From Cyanophora paradoxa (taxonomy: Eukaryota; Glaucocystophyceae; Cyanophorales; Cyanophoraceae): a stretch of DNA of 64,000 bases. The notes beneath the pieces were generated by a model. That model ran no database searches, was not told where the DNA came from, and saw only the letters and a program-made list of their open reading frames with translations. Made by a program: the position numbers and the translations under genes. The first letter of the stretch is position 1. Each line of letters begins with the position of its first letter. The stretch covers positions 1 to 64,000 of the forward strand of contig QPMI01000582.1 of assembly GCA_004431415.1 (NCBI GenBank), written 5' to 3'. This document shows positions 54,469 to 64,000 of the stretch, piece after piece.

Positions 54469-57400
54469 TCAACGCTTGTGTGCCGCCGCGGAAACCCGCT
54501 TCGGCATCGTGTCGACGAATCGCGTGTTCTTGAAATCGGCCTCCGCCTTCTCGAACTCGCGCTGGAACTGTTCGACTTGGCCCCAGTCGCCGGGCTCGCA
54601 TTCCGTGGGGACGGCGTTGACGAGTCGCTGACCGTGCGGCGCGGTGCTGTCCTCGATCCAGCGCAGGTACTGGAGCTTGTGGCCCCACATTGTTGCGTGC
54701 ATTGCCGGATCGTCTTGCCGGAGCCTCGCAAATTCTGCGCTCTCGGCCTTCTGGTCCTTGATGGCGGCTTGCAGGTCGGGGTTGACGTTTTGAATCACGT
54801 GCAGCAGCTCGTACCGTTGCAGGAGCGAGGCGTTCGCGATGAAGAAGTGCGCTCCCTCGCGCGGGCGGCTGAGCATGACGTACAGCTGCTGTCGGTGTGT
54901 GTAGTCCCTGCTGTTCATGCCCCGCACGTCGGCGATGGCGCGCTTCAGGGTGTGCCCTTGAGCCTTGTAGACCGTCGTGCCGTAGGCGACGCGGAACGGC
55001 GGTCCTATCCTGACGTTGTGCGTGCCTCCTGCCCCGCCAGCGATTTCGTCCTCGTGGTCTGCGCAACGTGACTGTAGTCAATCTCGAGAGGGAAGCGCGT
55101 GTGCATTCACGATCGTGCTGACGAATGCAGCGGCTCACCAGCATTTCTGGGCTCGACGTTGATTTCGACGGCGTCGACGATTCGACCGTCGGGGAGCTGG
55201 CAGCGTTCCGTGATTGCACGCCGGCCGACGCGGTCATCGTGGAAGTAGATGTAGTACGTCATGGGGGGCATGAGGTGCGGATGCGGGAGCTGCTCCACCT
55301 TCGCCTCTATGCTCTGTTTCTTCTGCCTCGTCGCTGCCGCTGCGGCCCGTACAATGTTGTCCTTGCTGACCTTTGGCTTGCTCTTCTTCCGGTCCGAAGG
55401 TCCTGGCTCGGGCTCGGGTTCAGGTTCGGGTTCCGGCTCGGGCTTGGGGGCACGGTCCGCAGTGTCGAGCTCGTGCTGGACGAGATCCGGTGCAGCGTGT
55501 TCGAGCACGAGCGGCGTGTCCGGTGTGAACTCCGTCGCGTGCTGACTGATGTAGTCGGGCGTCTCCGTGTGGTCTCGCCATTTGTAACCGGCAAGCAGTC
55601 CGATGGCGCCGTTGACGAGGCCGTCGTCCGTGTCGCGGTTCTGTCTAAGCATGACCTTGATGCCCCCCGTCACCATGACCTTGTGGGGGATGCTTCCTTG
55701 CTCGTTCGTGCATGGGATCCTCTCGCCGTACGCGTCCACGCTCTCGCACTTCTTGATGTGCTCGCGCGGATGCGTGTCCTTGGCGACGATCTTGAGGACA
55801 GGGTCGCGGTACTGGGCGTGGTGCCGTCGGATCATCGCGTCGTTGTGCTGCTCTGCGAGCTTGTTCGTGAGGAACATGTGGTACGCTTCGTCCCACGTGG
55901 GGTCTTGGTTCTTGGTCAGCGTGTTGTGGATGGCATTCTCGTTGTCGTCGCCGAGATCGTTGTTGAGGTCCAGGCACCGGCGGAGAAGGTAGTGGTAGAC
56001 GTCGTCGACGTGGTCCGGATCCCCGTCTCGAAACCAGTTGAGGATTTGGCCAAGTTCTGGATCCGCCAGGTGCCGCATCGACGAGGGCAGGACGTGAGCC
56101 GTGAAGTAGCTGAGGAAGGTGTGCAGGTTTGGGGTGTGCCACTTGACGTCATTCTGCATCGTAATGTCCTTCCGTGCCGGCAACAATGTCTCCCACAACG
56201 ACTGCGACATGACCGGCGGCACCTGGGCCGCGTCCCCGTACGTGATGATTGCCAAGCCTCCGAATGGGTAGCGTTGCATCACCGGCGTCCTTCCGTCGGG
56301 TCCGACCTGGTACTGCGGAAGAGGTGGCGGTGCCAACCCAGTCTCCGGGTCGCCGACGGCTTCTCGTCCGCACATGGCGTCCTCCAGGGCCGTCTTGAAC
56401 GAGTAGAAGATGTTCGTCCAGCAGGACATGATCTCGTCGATCTGCAGGACGTACGTCTTCTGCAGCTCGAGTCGCAGCTTGTCGATTGTGAAGCTGCTGT
56501 GCTTGATCTGGTCGCGCTTGCCGGAGAGGTGCGTCTGGAGGTGGAAGCGGGTGTGCATGGTGCCCCCACCTGCGTTGAAGCCTGCGGAACCGAACGGTGC
56601 TGCAACGGTGCAGCGGCCGTGAGGGAGGGCCTCCTGTCCCGCATCACCAACATTGTACTGGTTCGCAGCGTGTTCGATGCAGCGGAGTAGGACGGTCTTT
56701 CCGCACCCCGCTCCTCCTGTGACGAAGAAGCGCGGCCCCGCAGGCATGTACCAGCACTTGAGAATCTCCGGCACGTCTTGGCCGCCCTCCGCATCGCGCC
56801 TGTATCGCATAGCTCTTGCCTTCAGCGCTTCCGCTTTGCGTCTGAGCTGGAAGTATTTCACCATCTTGTCGTAGATTTCGCGTTGCTCGGGCTTCAGGTC
56901 GTCGGGCGACACGAGTGGAGCTCGGGATGACGGTGGGGCTGCCTGAACGGACGGTCCGCGGGTCCCCGCTTCAGCGGAGGGTGGAATGACACCATGCGCT
57001 CGTAGGACCGCCTGTTCGGTTTCAACGGATGCAGGCTGAAACGATGGCGCGGGGAGTCCCGCTCCCAAGCTGCTCGCTGCGTTTCTGATGGTGCCGGGCT
57101 CCGCGTGTTCCGTCACGATTGCGCCCGTCGCCGTCATGTTTGGAATGTCGGTGATCCGGCTGATGATCTCTTCCATGCGCACGCGGATGTTGTCGCTTGC
57201 AGCCGAGGCGTGGCGCGTGATTGTTGCCTTCCGTGCTTTTGTCATCGCCGCCGCAAGGATGGCGTCGGTGACTTCCGCACGAGCCGGCATGTCGAGCAGG
57301 TCCGTCCACTCGTTGCGGAACGGGTGGTAGAAGAGGAGCGGCGCGTACTTGGCAACTTGGCCGGAGTGGACGTTGAACGGCATCACAACTGGCATGGGTT

Positions 57401-60400
57401 GCCGTCGCATCCGTAGCTGTTTCTTGCCGCTCGCGGTGTTGAAGCACGGCGTGCACCTCTCTCCGTCCGGGATCACGAGCGGCGGCGTCTTCTGTAGCTG
57501 TCGCCACTCTTCGTCCGACAGAGCGTCTTCACGCAGCCATCGCTGCCAGAGCGGGTCCAATACCCACGTCTTGGCCTGCCGTGCCTTCTCCTCGCGGTGC
57601 TCGCGTTCGATCTGGCGCTGAGGGTACTCCGGGGCGTCTGAGTCAGGATGGTCGTCGTCGTCATCCTCGTCATCCTCCGGCTCGTCGCCACTGTGTTGCG
57701 AGTCGGTGTGATGCGATTCGGTTCGTCCTGTCTCCAACGTGGCTGGTGCCAAGGGAGACATGTCGATCTTGTCGCCTGGAATCCCGTCTTTCTTGGCGAC
57801 GACAGCAAACCATTGCAGAAACTTGTACAGCGGCATCACGTTCCAGAAGTGGTCGTCAGGCCTCTCCATGTACCAGTCGATGTCGTTGTTGACCAATATT
57901 TTCGTCTCGCCAGGATTGCGGTTGCGGATCGGTCGCATGAAGCCGCGCTGGTACGAACGTCTTGTCCGCTTGTCCGGAGGGATGCACGGTACGGTGCGGG
58001 CGTGAAACGACGAGTGCCAGATGGGGTAGTTGAGCATATGGAAAGCTGCCTCCGGCCTGCCGAGTTCGCGGTGGGAGAGCGACTTCCGAATCGCTTTCGC
58101 CATCGCGCTCCGTAGGGTGCCTCCCTTCTCGGCCGCCTTTGCGAGCGCAGCGTATATGCTCTCCAATGCCTGCGGTTCGACCTGCGGGCGCACAATGAGT
58201 TTCAGTACGTTCTACGTCTGTCCAGGGACGCGTGAGCACGGCCGTACCTTCAGTGCGTACTTGAACATGTACGCTCCCATCGCTTCGAAGTCCGCGACGA
58301 GATCGAAGAAGAGGTTGGAGTGCGCAATGCGGGACAGCCACTCGTTGAACAGCGCCACAAACAAGTCTTCTACTGTGCGTCGCATCGGCACCAGTAGCCT
58401 GTCGCCCCGTTGCGCGTTCTTGAGTTCTGGCGTCGACCTGTGCGTTTGTATTCGTCAGGAATCGTTCCGGGGGCACGTCATCGCAGAACTTGAGCACGCA
58501 CATGAGTCTCGCGTATCGGGACGCGCGCCCTGGCAGTCCGAAGCGGCACCACTTCCTCGCCCTCCACCAGGCGTTGTTCAGCTTCTTGACGAGGTCGGCA
58601 AGTTCCTGGGCGTCCTTGTCGGAAGCACCGTGGATGGGCTGGCATCCTTCGAGCAACGGGTTCGTGTACTCCTGAGTCGGCTTGAACTGCGCTGCAGCGG
58701 CGAAGAGCTCTTCGTGACGCTTGCGCGTGGAAGATGAATAGTGCTGTGCCTGCTTGGCCTTCGTCATGCGGCACGTGCCGCTGTGTCGGTGAATGTTGAA
58801 CGTGAGGATGACCTTCCGGAGAAACGCGGTCGCCCAATCATGACGAAGGGCATCGGGCACGTGAAGGTTGTCCTCGACGGCTGGGTCGTCGGGCTTCGGA
58901 GGTCGAGGGATCTCCGCCTTGACGATGCTGTCAAAGAATTCGAGGTACTCTTTCATGTGCTGCTTCTCGCACGTGTCGTACATAGGCATGCCTTCGCACC
59001 AGCCGATGAGGTGCCCATGCAACGTCCGCCGCTGCTGCTCGCCGTGACGGATGAAATGACCTGTCATCTTGTAACCGCCGAACATCGCCCTCGCGCCTTC
59101 GGAGTACATCAGCTTGATCAACGCGTTCCAGCGCCGCTGATAGTGACGGACAACGATTCCGGACTCCGAGTTCAGGATCGTGTCCTTCTCGTTTGCGCTT
59201 AGCGCATCGATTGCGGCCTGGTTGTGGAACCTCTCGCGGTCGATGGCTCTGTACAGACTCGCGTCACCGTGATCGTTGAAGCTCATAGTGTACCATATCT
59301 GCGGCGGGCCGTACGTCTGTGCGGCAGCAATGAGCTGGCCGTGACCGGTCTCGAGATGCTGGTGCGATCCCGGCACCTGGAGATGGGCGCGTTACGCAAT
59401 AATGTGCAAATTGTTGTCAAGGGTGTGCTGCGGACTCACCGCATTCAGCGTCGCGCGGACGAGGTGGCGCTTAACAAAGTCTACGGTAACGCTGGGGTCA
59501 TCGACGGCGGTGGTGAGGTGGTCCATGACGTGCGCGGCCGTCACCGGGTGACCGGCCGCCTCCAACTTGTCGAGCTCGAGACTCTGAATTGCACAGTTGC
59601 TCTTCTGGTAAGCCTTGAGGTTGAGATAATCCGTCGCCTGGACGAAGAAGAATCCGATGTCGGCGACAAGGGCGCGTGCCTTGTCGGACAGCAGGAACCA
59701 CTTGTTGTACTTGCTGATCGACAGCGGTACTTTGCGTTGATCGAGAGGGTCTGCAGGGTCGCCTATCCGTCCGTGCCGGCCTGTGTTCAGAAAGGGTCAA
59801 TGTCGGTCTGCACGAAATCACAAATCGACGGCGGTGCCGGTGCACTGTGCTCACCGTCTGGAAACGCAAATGGAAATGGGGCTGTGCAGTACTCTGCACC
59901 CTTGCTGAAATTTAAGTGGACGCGATCGAGGATTGGCAACGTGCGAGTACGTTCGGCAACATCTTCGCCGAACGCCGTGGCAACGTCGATGAGCCTGTGG
60001 TGATACTCGGACTGCACGACTGCGGGCGTCGCCGGCTGTTGAGGCATGTCGAATCCGGTGGGGTCGCTGTACACTGCGGCCTCTGTATCGACGTCGTGCG
60101 CCGTAGCACGTGCAAGCTGCACGAACTCGTCCACGTCCTTGTTGTTGATCTGCGCGAGCTTGTCGAGGTCGACGAGATCGGGAGGGGCGCGTCTGGGCGC
60201 GTCCTCGGCTTCGTCCTCGGATCCGGTGTCGCGTGTCGACCTTGCTGTTGACGCGTCACGTGTCGGCCGAGCTTCAAGGACGACTCCATGAATTGCTTCA
60301 ACACGGGATCTCCTACGTCGGTCAACAGGCGACGGGCTCCGGAACTGGCGATTTCGTATCCAACGTCGTCGTGCACTTCGGGTTCTTCCGAAACTTCCGC

Positions 60401-63199
60401 CTCCTCGTCGCTGATTGCTGGCTCGGTTCCCGTCGCCGCGTGCGGTACCGCTGTCAGGTCCACCGACTCGCCGGTTCCGGGTACGTGGGGCTGGCGTCCG
60501 CGCTTGCGGGCGACTCGCGGCGGTGCGGGGGTGCGGTCGCGCAGCTCTTCCTCCGCAAGTTCTTGCTTCCACGTCGTCTCTTTGGCAGTGACCTCGTCCC
60601 AGTAGGCGTCGTCGAGCTTGTCGAATCCGCATTTCTGGTACCACTTGTTGCCGGCCGCGACGAGCAGCTTCATGACGCTTCTCACCTTGGAAGTGCTGAA
60701 CTCCCAGTAGTTCGTGAACCTGCGGTCGTGCCCGGGCGCCGTCGGTTTCTCCATGTTCACGTACATCATCGCGTCTCGCGGCGCGAGGGGCTTCATCGAT
60801 TCGACGAGCTCGGCGGGCTGCGAGTAAACCATGGTGACCTTCGGGTGCGCGGCCTGCTGCCGACCGATGCGCGTGGTTGCGATGTTCACGAACGACACGG
60901 CCGGACTGCATACGACAGCCTCTGGAAACGTGAGGCCTGCTGCCTCCCTGGCGAGGTCTTCCGACGGCGGTGTCGGGTGGATGCCGTTCTGTGCGGGGAT
61001 GGTCAATGACCATACTGGAGACCGGTAGAGACACACTCGGACCTCTTTTGAAAGCCCGCAGATATCGACACCTTGCTCTGCGCGGTGTCTGTGGCACATT
61101 GCGCAGAGCAACGGTTTCCGCGGTTTTGACGTTCCGGTTTCCAGCTTGTGCATGTAATCCTCCGTCTCCTGAATGCGCCGTATCGCGGCGTCGTCGATCC
61201 CGTGGGGCTTCAATATGTTGAGGTGCGTCTCGGGGTGGAGATCGTCGATGTAGTCCCGGACGCCGCAGCAATCACACGGCACCATCGGCTGGTACAGAGC
61301 TGCGGACAGCATTACTGGCGAAATGCACATAACCGAACTGAAATTCACATACTGTACAGCATGTCGATGATAGCGTCCTTGAGCGCCTCAAGAAACTGCG
61401 GAAATTTACTCCGCTTTTTTGCGATTGCGTCAATTACGTCGTGCAGTAGCTCATTCGGGTGCTCGTAGTCGCTGATCCACGTGTTTACGCATTTCAGTTT
61501 GAACGCGAGAGAGCGTTCATTTTTGGCCGAACGGATAGCTGCACGTCTGTCGCGACCCGCATCACTGTGTAATGGTTTGGTATTCTTCTCGTCCTGGTAT
61601 CGCCGCGCACGACGATCATGTTCTTGTGACCGTTGGCCGTGTGTATGCTTTGCACGTGCCTCTGCATCTGCGTCTGCATGTCCTGTCTGTTCAAGTGGAC
61701 GCCGAGATGCAGACGGTCTTGCAGGTAAATGTTCGCGTCGTACAGCGGTGTGCTCGTAACAATTACACGGATCAGTATCTGCTATAGGTCGCAGGTCCGT
61801 TTCTCCATGGAGAAATGTAGGTCGAGGAGGAATAAAAACCGGTATGGTGCCGAGCCATTCGTGATCGGCAGGAAGAGGACGTGCCGGACGTCCAGCAGGG
61901 ACACCTTGAATTGTGCCTGGAGCGAAGCGGGTACTATCTGTGAAATTCTCGTCGAGAGGAAGCGCTTCACGTCCAGATGCATGTACTATGCACATGGACA
62001 AGGTATGAAGTGTAGCACGCACAGTTCGACTGCCAATTGTGAATTGTGAACCGACATGTGGCCAGTTACGTTGGATAATAAGTGATGCACCGGGGGCTGT
62101 GACAGCGGGCTGGCCAGGTGGATATTCTTTACGAGGTGCTAGGAGTTCGGACGGTAATTGCCACGGAATAGACGATTGCAATGCTGAAGTTGTTGTCACC
62201 GTCGGTTTACACATGTGCACATGTACGTCGACGACTGTGAACGTCGTTATTGACGTTCGTTGAAGGTGCCAGACTGCCGCAAAAGGCGCCCCATGGACGG
62301 CTGCAAGCGCCATTACAGTTGCACCTCCTGCTAGTCCGGTTACCGTTGCACAGTGCGAGTAACGCAAATGAGACGGTATGTTGAGGAGTTCGAGAGTCTG
62401 CGTTATCGTGCCGGCTGATATTACAGATGGAAGCACGTGACGGAGTTTCTGCAGCGAAATCGCTGTTGACGCGCCTGATTTTCTGTGAGTGATGCGTATG
62501 CAATGACAATTATAGGCAGGCAAGACGAAACTGACCTTCATGTGATGGTGACGCTTTAAGTATACGATGAAAGCAGAGCACGTCGGACGCAATGTAATAA
62601 CCGTTTTTCAGCGGTGCTAGCACGAGAGACTGCGTGAATAATCGTGCCGTTGCAGCTGATTGTCCCATCCAGCCGGTAACGGTTACATTGATGCTGTGCG
62701 CGCGTCCCTCATGTGCTGTCACCGCTGCGACACGCGCCCACGCACGATCCAAGCGCAATCGAGCGATACGTTTCTCAATTGCCTGCAAGACATGATGTTT
62801 GACTTCCGAAACGAATGAGTTCTATCTGAAAAGGATGACCTGAATTCCGATAGCGTATGCGCTCCGATGGGATCGTTCATCATTGATCCACATGTGGACA
62901 CTGGCGTCGCGGTAACACCTATATAATTGATGCGGTTGAGAGAGCAGAAGTTGATAGTACTGCTTCACAAATGCTGATGCTGTGCTATCAATTGATTTAT
63001 GCGTCGCGAGTGCAGATCTGGACAAATGAGAAATGGGGCTTGATTCTGCGCCCTCATGGGCTGTTGGAATTTCGAGTGCAAGCTCGACATTGAGTTCAGG
63101 TCCGCAGAGATCCACTGCAGTGGAGTTCCATTTCCATTCGCGGCACACAACATTGCCGACTATTCCCGGGACGTGGTATCGGCAGGCTGCGTGGAAGGT
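54469..63199 (-). CDS. Helitron Rep-helicase protein with N-terminal NTF2-like domain (multi-exon)
   Basis: Exons in gene order: NTF2-like (about 63199-62841 and 62782-62532), 62482-61353, 61314 to about 59800, about 59790-59440, 59376 to about 58445, about 58440-58248, 58181-55139 and 55058-54469. Introns 62840-62783, 62531-62483, 61352-61315, 59439-59377, 58247-58182 and 55138-55059 have GT/AG and keep phase. Domains: zinc-finger-like CDCCG...LLCAMC...VDICG; a segment RRFTNYWEFSTSKVRSVMKL; the HUH motif LHGHLIGW (59034-59003); paired tyrosines AYMFKYALK (58278-58248); Walker A GGAGCGKT (~56715), Walker B QIDEIM (~56440), GDAAQVPPV (~56225), YKAQGHTL and YVMLSRPRE. The frame changes near 60235 and 59795 have no obvious intron and may be disabling indels. 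Rolling-circle transposase function is from the known family. Confidence 0.8.
62532..63000 (-). other. NTF2-like (G3BP-type) domain encoded by two exons
   Basis: The first exon carries STASAFVKQYYQLLLSQPHQ followed by LYRCYRDASVHMW. The second has AWARVAAVTAHEGRAHSINVT and then ARLFTQSLVLAPLKNGYYIASDVLCF. These match the N-terminal helix (F-V-x-Q-Y-Y-x-L-L), the fibre-contact region (L-x-x-x-Y) and the hallmark C-terminal strand pair (F-x-Q-x-x-V-L-A-P...Y-x-x-x-D-x-x-x-F) of the NTF2 fold as seen in G3BP. The intron 62840-62783 joins them in phase inside the fold (IQ|AIEKRI). Total domain length is about 120 residues, usual for the family. No RRM or RGG region follows. Confidence 0.7.
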
Positions 63200-63209
63200 G
63201 AGCACATGT

Positions 63210-63769
63210 CTATGAATCTATGATGACCTGCGTTACGCTTACAGGTTCACGCAAAGCTCGTGACTGTGCCGCCTGGCTTACATGTCGTACTGGCATTGCC
63301 TCTGAGTCACTGGCATGTTCGCGATTGACTGTTTCGAGAATTATCTCAATGACGGGGTGCAAATTTGAAAAATATTTTTGTACCTGCTCTCTTTGCTCTG
63401 CTGCGCTGCACACGGGCAGCATTTGATGTAACAGATGTAGGGGATGCGGGCAGCAACGTTGACTTTGATGGTTGTTCGCGTTCTAAAACCGAGTTAAGAG
63501 TATAGAGTTATGCAATTAACTTACATAATATGTATACCCTTTTCTGTTGCAGGAACCCTCGGAATTGTCATGTCTTCACGCGTAGATCGATTTTCAATGT
63601 CTACATTTTCTCGATCAATGTGAACACGCGGTGGTGATAGAGTGCGTGCACGACGTCTGCGTGCCATCAAATCTGCGTCATGTTCCGATGGTTCTTCTGC
63701 ATTGGGCTCCGGTCTGCGATCATCTCTGACTGGCTCCGTGATGGCCATGGGATGGGCACGGTTCGACAC
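63210..63769 (-). CDS. Candidate upstream exons of the Helitron/NTF2 gene
   Basis: Two short frames may be 5' exons: 63769-63533 (a Glu/Arg-rich polar segment, PEPNAEEPSEHDADLMARRR, then RVPATEK before a GTATAC donor) and 63422-63285 (EQREQVQKYFSNLHPVIEII, then MPVRH before a GTAAGC donor). I could not connect them with certainty in phase to the NTF2 exon. If correct, the protein begins beyond 63769. Confidence 0.3.
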
Positions 63770-64000
63770 ATGCGCTTGTAAATTTTCAGTAATTTGTGCT
63801 CGTGGTTATTTAGAAGGAATTTCAATGCGCACTTGCAGAGGTGGGAATTATGACCATATAGACGAAGAGACAGAGCAACAATATTCCGACTGCAGCCGGT
63901 AATGTCCAGTGAGGTGCTGGGGTCTGGATATGCTCAACATACGGCGCATCCGCAGGGAGGGCAAATGCAAGATTTTTCTGATTCCCTGACAGCGTCAATG
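63770..64000. other. Window end, no feature recognised
   Basis: Low-GC sequence without a convincing exon or Helitron end. It may be an intron or upstream region of the minus-strand gene. Confidence 0.3.

Larger units (their letters stand above)
53208..64000 (-). mobile_element. Large Helitron, minus strand, 5' end not in window
   Basis: The 3' end is defined by the hairpin at 53233-53217 and GGATCTTGT, the same terminus as the array units. The body contains a non-coding 3' region (53234-54468) and the Rep/helicase gene (54469 upward). The 5' terminal sequence of the units (TCAAACCCAAAAACCG, which would read CGGTTTTTGGGTTTGA on the plus strand) was not found between 61.4 and 64 kb, so the 5' end is beyond 64000 or is different. 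G+C content drops beyond about 61.4 kb. Confidence 0.7.

Noticed and set aside
55125-56690. 521-codon plus-strand frame opposite the helicase (and its copy at 34653-36134 minus)
   Set aside because: It is the antisense shadow of the Pif1-like helicase exon, whose motifs are all on the other strand.

Overview
The window comes from a nuclear genome of a GC-rich microbial eukaryote, most likely a protist or alga. The GC-rich genes carry many very short GT...AG introns (about 40-80 nt), and the DNA holds Helitron-type mobile elements, a tRNA-derived SINE and a virus-like AT-rich island. I cannot name the species from sequence alone.

Layout. (1) 1-8660 is an AT-rich, intron-free, all-plus-strand island. 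It has a very large fibre-like gene broken into many reading frames (repeats of the G-G-T-I-T and T-S-N-V-V-x-x-W type, and concanavalin/LamG-like modules), followed by two intact 281-codon paralogues. It looks like an endogenous piece of a large DNA virus or a relative. (2) At 8661-8735 a 28-bp perfect inverted repeat marks an abrupt jump to GC-rich DNA; the jump cuts a host coding exon. (3) 8736-31677 on the minus strand is one long multi-exon gene for a secreted fibronectin-III-repeat protein (signal peptide at 31677, broken 3' end at 8736). A 10.7-kb block, 15787-26533, interrupts it inside an intron between two halves of one FN3 domain. The block carries its own intron-containing genes, including an RNase H-like transposase candidate (21179-24261), and is bounded by the 10-bp direct repeat TTAACAATGG. 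(4) 31678-33346 is gene-free and crowded with short palindromes, ending in an 81-bp tract without A or T. (5) 33347-51280 is a head-to-tail array of eight related units of 1.2-4.6 kb. Each starts TCAAACCCAAAAACCG and ends with the hairpin GTGCTCCGCAGGAGCAC followed by GGATCTTGT. These look like non-autonomous Helitron copies filled with ~150-bp satellite monomers. The first carries a truncated, frameshifted Helitron helicase, and the last contains a SINE with a 10-bp target duplication. (6) 51352-64000 on the minus strand holds another unit and then the likely parent: a Helitron with zinc finger, HUH/Y2 Rep and Pif1-like helicase domains spread over several exons, ending in the same 3' hairpin. 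Upstream exons join it in phase and encode an NTF2-like (G3BP-type) domain, which I regard as the most unusual observation in the window.

How the parts fit together. The Helitron in (6) and the array in (5) share 3' ends, and 3.3 kb of the Helitron is repeated inverted in the first array unit, so the array is best read as satellite-rich derivatives of the same element. The FN3 gene is damaged twice: by the intronic insertion, which may be tolerated, and at its 3' end by the virus-like island, which is not, unless the junction is an assembly error. Exon boundaries were inferred by eye from GT/AG and reading phase and should be read as approximate unless stated otherwise.
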